Source of the DNA: Pseudomonas sp. G2-4
GTDB taxonomy: Bacteria > Pseudomonadota > Gammaproteobacteria > Pseudomonadales > Pseudomonadaceae
Direction of reading: 5' to 3'
Assembly: GCF_030064125.1 (NCBI RefSeq)
Contig: NZ_CP125957.1
Coordinates: 868,001-932,000 of the forward strand
Length of the DNA: 64,000 bases
The position numbers were made by a program, and so were the translations under genes. The notes beneath the pieces are model-generated. The model was not told the DNA's origin and searched no databases. It was given only the letters and a program-made list of their open reading frames with translations. The first letter of the stretch is position 1, and every line of letters starts with the position of its first letter. Shown one piece after another: positions 62,264 through 64,000 of this stretch.

Positions 62264-63859
62264 CTACTTCACCTGGGTGGTGGCGAAGTTGTTTGTGGTG
62301 AGCGGGCTAATCACATAACCCTCTACGTTGTTGCGCATTGCCGTGAACATGCGGGTGTGGGCCATGCTGATCCACGGTTGGTCCTGGTTGAAAATCACCT
62401 GGGCTTGCTCATAGAGCTTGATACGCTCCTCAGGGTTCACTGTGGCGCGGGCCTGGTCGATCAGCGCCTGGAATTTCTCGTTGCACCAGCGCGCGTAGTT
62501 TTCGCCGTTCTTGGCCGCTTCGCAACTGAGCATAGGCGTCAGGAAGTTATCCGGGTCGCCGTTGTCGCCCGCCCATCCGGCGGAGACCATGTCGTGCTCG
62601 CCGTTTTTCGCGCGCTTGAGCATTTCGCCCCATTCCATCACGCGGATGTCGACCTTGATCCCGACCTTCGCCAGGTCCGCCTGCATCATCTGCGCGCCGA
62701 GCATCGGATTAGGGTTGGTCGGGCCGCCGCCGTTGCGGGTGAACAGGGTGAACACGGTGCCTTCCGGTACACCTGCGTCCTTGAGCAGCTCGCGGGCCTT
62801 GTCCAGGTTACGGGGTGGGTTCTTCAGCTCGTGGTTGAAGCCCAGCAGGGTCGGCGGGTACGGGTTGACCGCCACGGTGGCGTTGCCTTTACCGAACAGC
62901 GCGTTGACATAGGCCTCCTTGTCGAAGGCCAGGTCGATGGCTTTGCGCACCCGCACGTCGCTCATGTATTTGTGGCTGGTGTTCAGGGCGGTGTAGGAGA
63001 CGGTCATCGCGTCCAGTTCAGCGACTTTCAGGTTCGGGTCTTTCTTGATGCTCGGAATGTCGTCGGGCTTGGGGTACAGCGCGATCTGGCACTCGTTGGT
63101 CTTGAGCTTCTGCATGCGCACGTTGTTGTCGGTGGCGATGGCGAGAATCAGCGCCTCGGCCGGCGGCTTGCCACGGAAGTAGTCCGGGTTGGCCTTGAAG
63201 CGAACCTGGGCGTCCTTGTTGTAGCGCTGGAAGACAAACGGCCCGGTGCCGACCGGCTTGCTGTTGAGGTCGCCGGCTTTGTTGGCCTTGAGCAACTGGT
63301 CGGCGTATTCGGCCGGGTAGATCGAGGAGAAGGCCATGGCGATGTCGGCCAGGAACGGCGCTTCGCGGCGGGTCAGGCTGAACTTGACCGTGTGTTCGTC
63401 GACTTTCTCGACGCTTTTGAGCAGCTCTTTGAAGCCCATGCTTTCAAAGTAGGGGAAGCCCACGCTCGACAGTTTGTGCCACGGGTGGTTCGGGTCCAAC
63501 TGGCGCTGGAAACTCCAGACCACGTCGTCGGCATTCATGTCGCGGGTCGGCTTGAAGTATTCGGTGGTGTGGAACTTGACGCCTTTGCGCAGGTGGAAGG
63601 TGTACGTCAGGCCATCGTCACTGATGTCCCAGGATTCGGCCAGGGCCGGAATCACTTCGGTGGTGCCGGGCTTGAAGTCGGCCAGGCGGTTGAAAATGGT
63701 TTCTGCCACGGCGTCGGCGGTGACTGCAGTCGTGTACTGGACCATGTCGAAGCCTTCCGGGCTGGCTTCTGTGCAAACCACCAGGGGTTTGGCGGTGGCG
63801 CCAACGGCGACACTCAGCAGCGCAGCGGCGATGGCGGCGCGTAGGGGATTCATGTTCAT
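62264..63859 (-). CDS. dppA: Dipeptide ABC transporter, periplasmic substrate-binding protein DppA
   Basis: A 531-residue periplasmic binding protein of the SBP family 5. The signal peptide is MNMNPLRAAIAAALLSVAVG, cleaved near ATA-KPL. The mature start KPLVVCTEASPEGFDMVQYT is typical of DppA. The body has PFVFQRYNKDA and the late GWAGDNGDPDNFLTPMLSC. The ATG at 63859 has GAGGA six bases upstream; an ATG two codons later is further from it. It is the first gene of dppABCDF. Specificity for dipeptides is by family; other peptides are possible. Confidence 0.95.
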   Translation of the reverse strand: MNMNPLRAAIAAALLSVAVGATAKPLVVCTEASPEGFDMVQYTTAVTADAVAETIFNRLADFKPGTTEVIPALAESWDISDDGLTYTFHLRKGVKFHTTEYFKPTRDMNADDVVWSFQRQLDPNHPWHKLSSVGFPYFESMGFKELLKSVEKVDEHTVKFSLTRREAPFLADIAMAFSSIYPAEYADQLLKANKAGDLNSKPVGTGPFVFQRYNKDAQVRFKANPDYFRGKPPAEALILAIATDNNVRMQKLKTNECQIALYPKPDDIPSIKKDPNLKVAELDAMTVSYTALNTSHKYMSDVRVRKAIDLAFDKEAYVNALFGKGNATVAVNPYPPTLLGFNHELKNPPRNLDKARELLKDAGVPEGTVFTLFTRNGGGPTNPNPMLGAQMMQADLAKVGIKVDIRVMEWGEMLKRAKNGEHDMVSAGWAGDNGDPDNFLTPMLSCEAAKNGENYARWCNEKFQALIDQARATVNPEERIKLYEQAQVIFNQDQPWISMAHTRMFTAMRNNVEGYVISPLTTNNFATTQVK

Positions 63860-63888
63860 CGTCAATCCTCTGCAATCGGTTAAATGGC

Positions 63889-63927
63889 AAAAAACCGAAC
63901 GGCCGACCTCGTGAGTCGACCGTTCGG
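63889..63927 (-). terminator. Intrinsic terminator upstream of dppA
   Basis: On the minus strand CCGAACGGTCGAC pairs with the mirrored GTCGGCCGTTCGG, leaving a short loop, and TTTTTTGCC follows. It ends transcription of the partial gene at the window edge, so dppA has its own promoter or is fed by read-through. Confidence 0.85.
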
Positions 63928-63935
63928 TGGAGCGT

Positions 63936-64000
63936 TTAGAGAATGTTGAACGGGATGGTGGTGACCAGGCGGAACTCGTTGAGATTGCCATCAGCCTGGT
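63936..64000 (-). CDS. C-terminal end of a probable OprD-family porin (partial)
   Basis: Only the last 20 codons are in the window, ending NEFRLVTTIPFNIL. The alternating hydrophobic pattern is that of a last beta strand of an outer-membrane barrel. I recall an OprD-type porin (opdP or opdD) beside the dpp operon in P. aeruginosa. The call is tentative because the rest lies outside. It is transcribed in the same direction as dppA and followed by a terminator. Confidence 0.5.
   Translation of the reverse strand, partial: QADGNLNEFRLVTTIPFNIL

Overview
The window is a chromosomal segment of a fluorescent Pseudomonas. It is GC-rich, has Pseudomonas-type gene order around dnaK-dnaJ-dapB-carAB-greA and nadC-ampDE, carries a fruBKA locus under a Cra/FruR operator, and has many REP/REPIN palindromes of the kind abundant in the P. 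fluorescens group. No rRNA, phage, insertion sequence or CRISPR array was found.

Region 1 (1-24.2 kb) is dense housekeeping sequence, nearly all on the + strand: the dnaK end, dnaJ, dapB, carA, carB, greA, a small membrane protein, yhbY (minus), rlmE, ftsH, folP, glmM, tpiA, secG, tRNA-Leu(GAG), tRNA-fMet, rimP, nusA, infB, rbfA, truB, rpsO, pnp and tRNA-Thr(CGT). It covers chaperones, lysine/peptidoglycan and pyrimidine/arginine precursors, transcription elongation, rRNA modification, folate, and the translation-initiation and RNA-decay machinery. Regulatory structures are visible: a terminator hairpin before carA, a hairpin beside the rpsO ribosome-binding site, and a long stem in the pnp leader.

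Region 2 (24.2-34.6 kb) begins just after tRNA-Thr with a hicAB toxin-antitoxin pair. It continues with a small acidic protein, nadC, a DUF1631 protein, ampD-ampE, a chemoreceptor and a TatD-family hydrolase. Region 3 (33.5-42.3 kb) holds the fructose PTS locus (cra divergent from fruB-fruK-fruA) and a Tat-exported PhoD-like phosphatase. Region 4 (42.4-50 kb) has a PepSY/flavodoxin/FNR membrane reductase, a two-gene accessory unit and speC. The first accessory gene encodes a 758-residue protein that reads as a fusion of both subunits of a XaxAB/YaxAB-type alpha-pore-forming toxin. The second is an unrecognised 299-residue protein.

Region 5 (50.2-55.8 kb) holds a four-gene osmoprotectant ABC transporter (minus) and prfC (+). 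Region 6 (55.8-57.7 kb) is a noncoding tandem array of 14 REPIN-containing units with a 135-136 bp period. It is followed by a small secreted acidic protein, the dppABCDF dipeptide transporter (minus), and the last 20 codons of a probable OprD-type porin.

The points most worth a second look are the single-chain XaxA-XaxB toxin with its companion gene, the tandem REPIN array with its shuffled variant blocks, and the long speC leader with a terminator-like hairpin inside a 62-codon open frame. All assignments come from reading the sequence and remembered family features; no database search was run.
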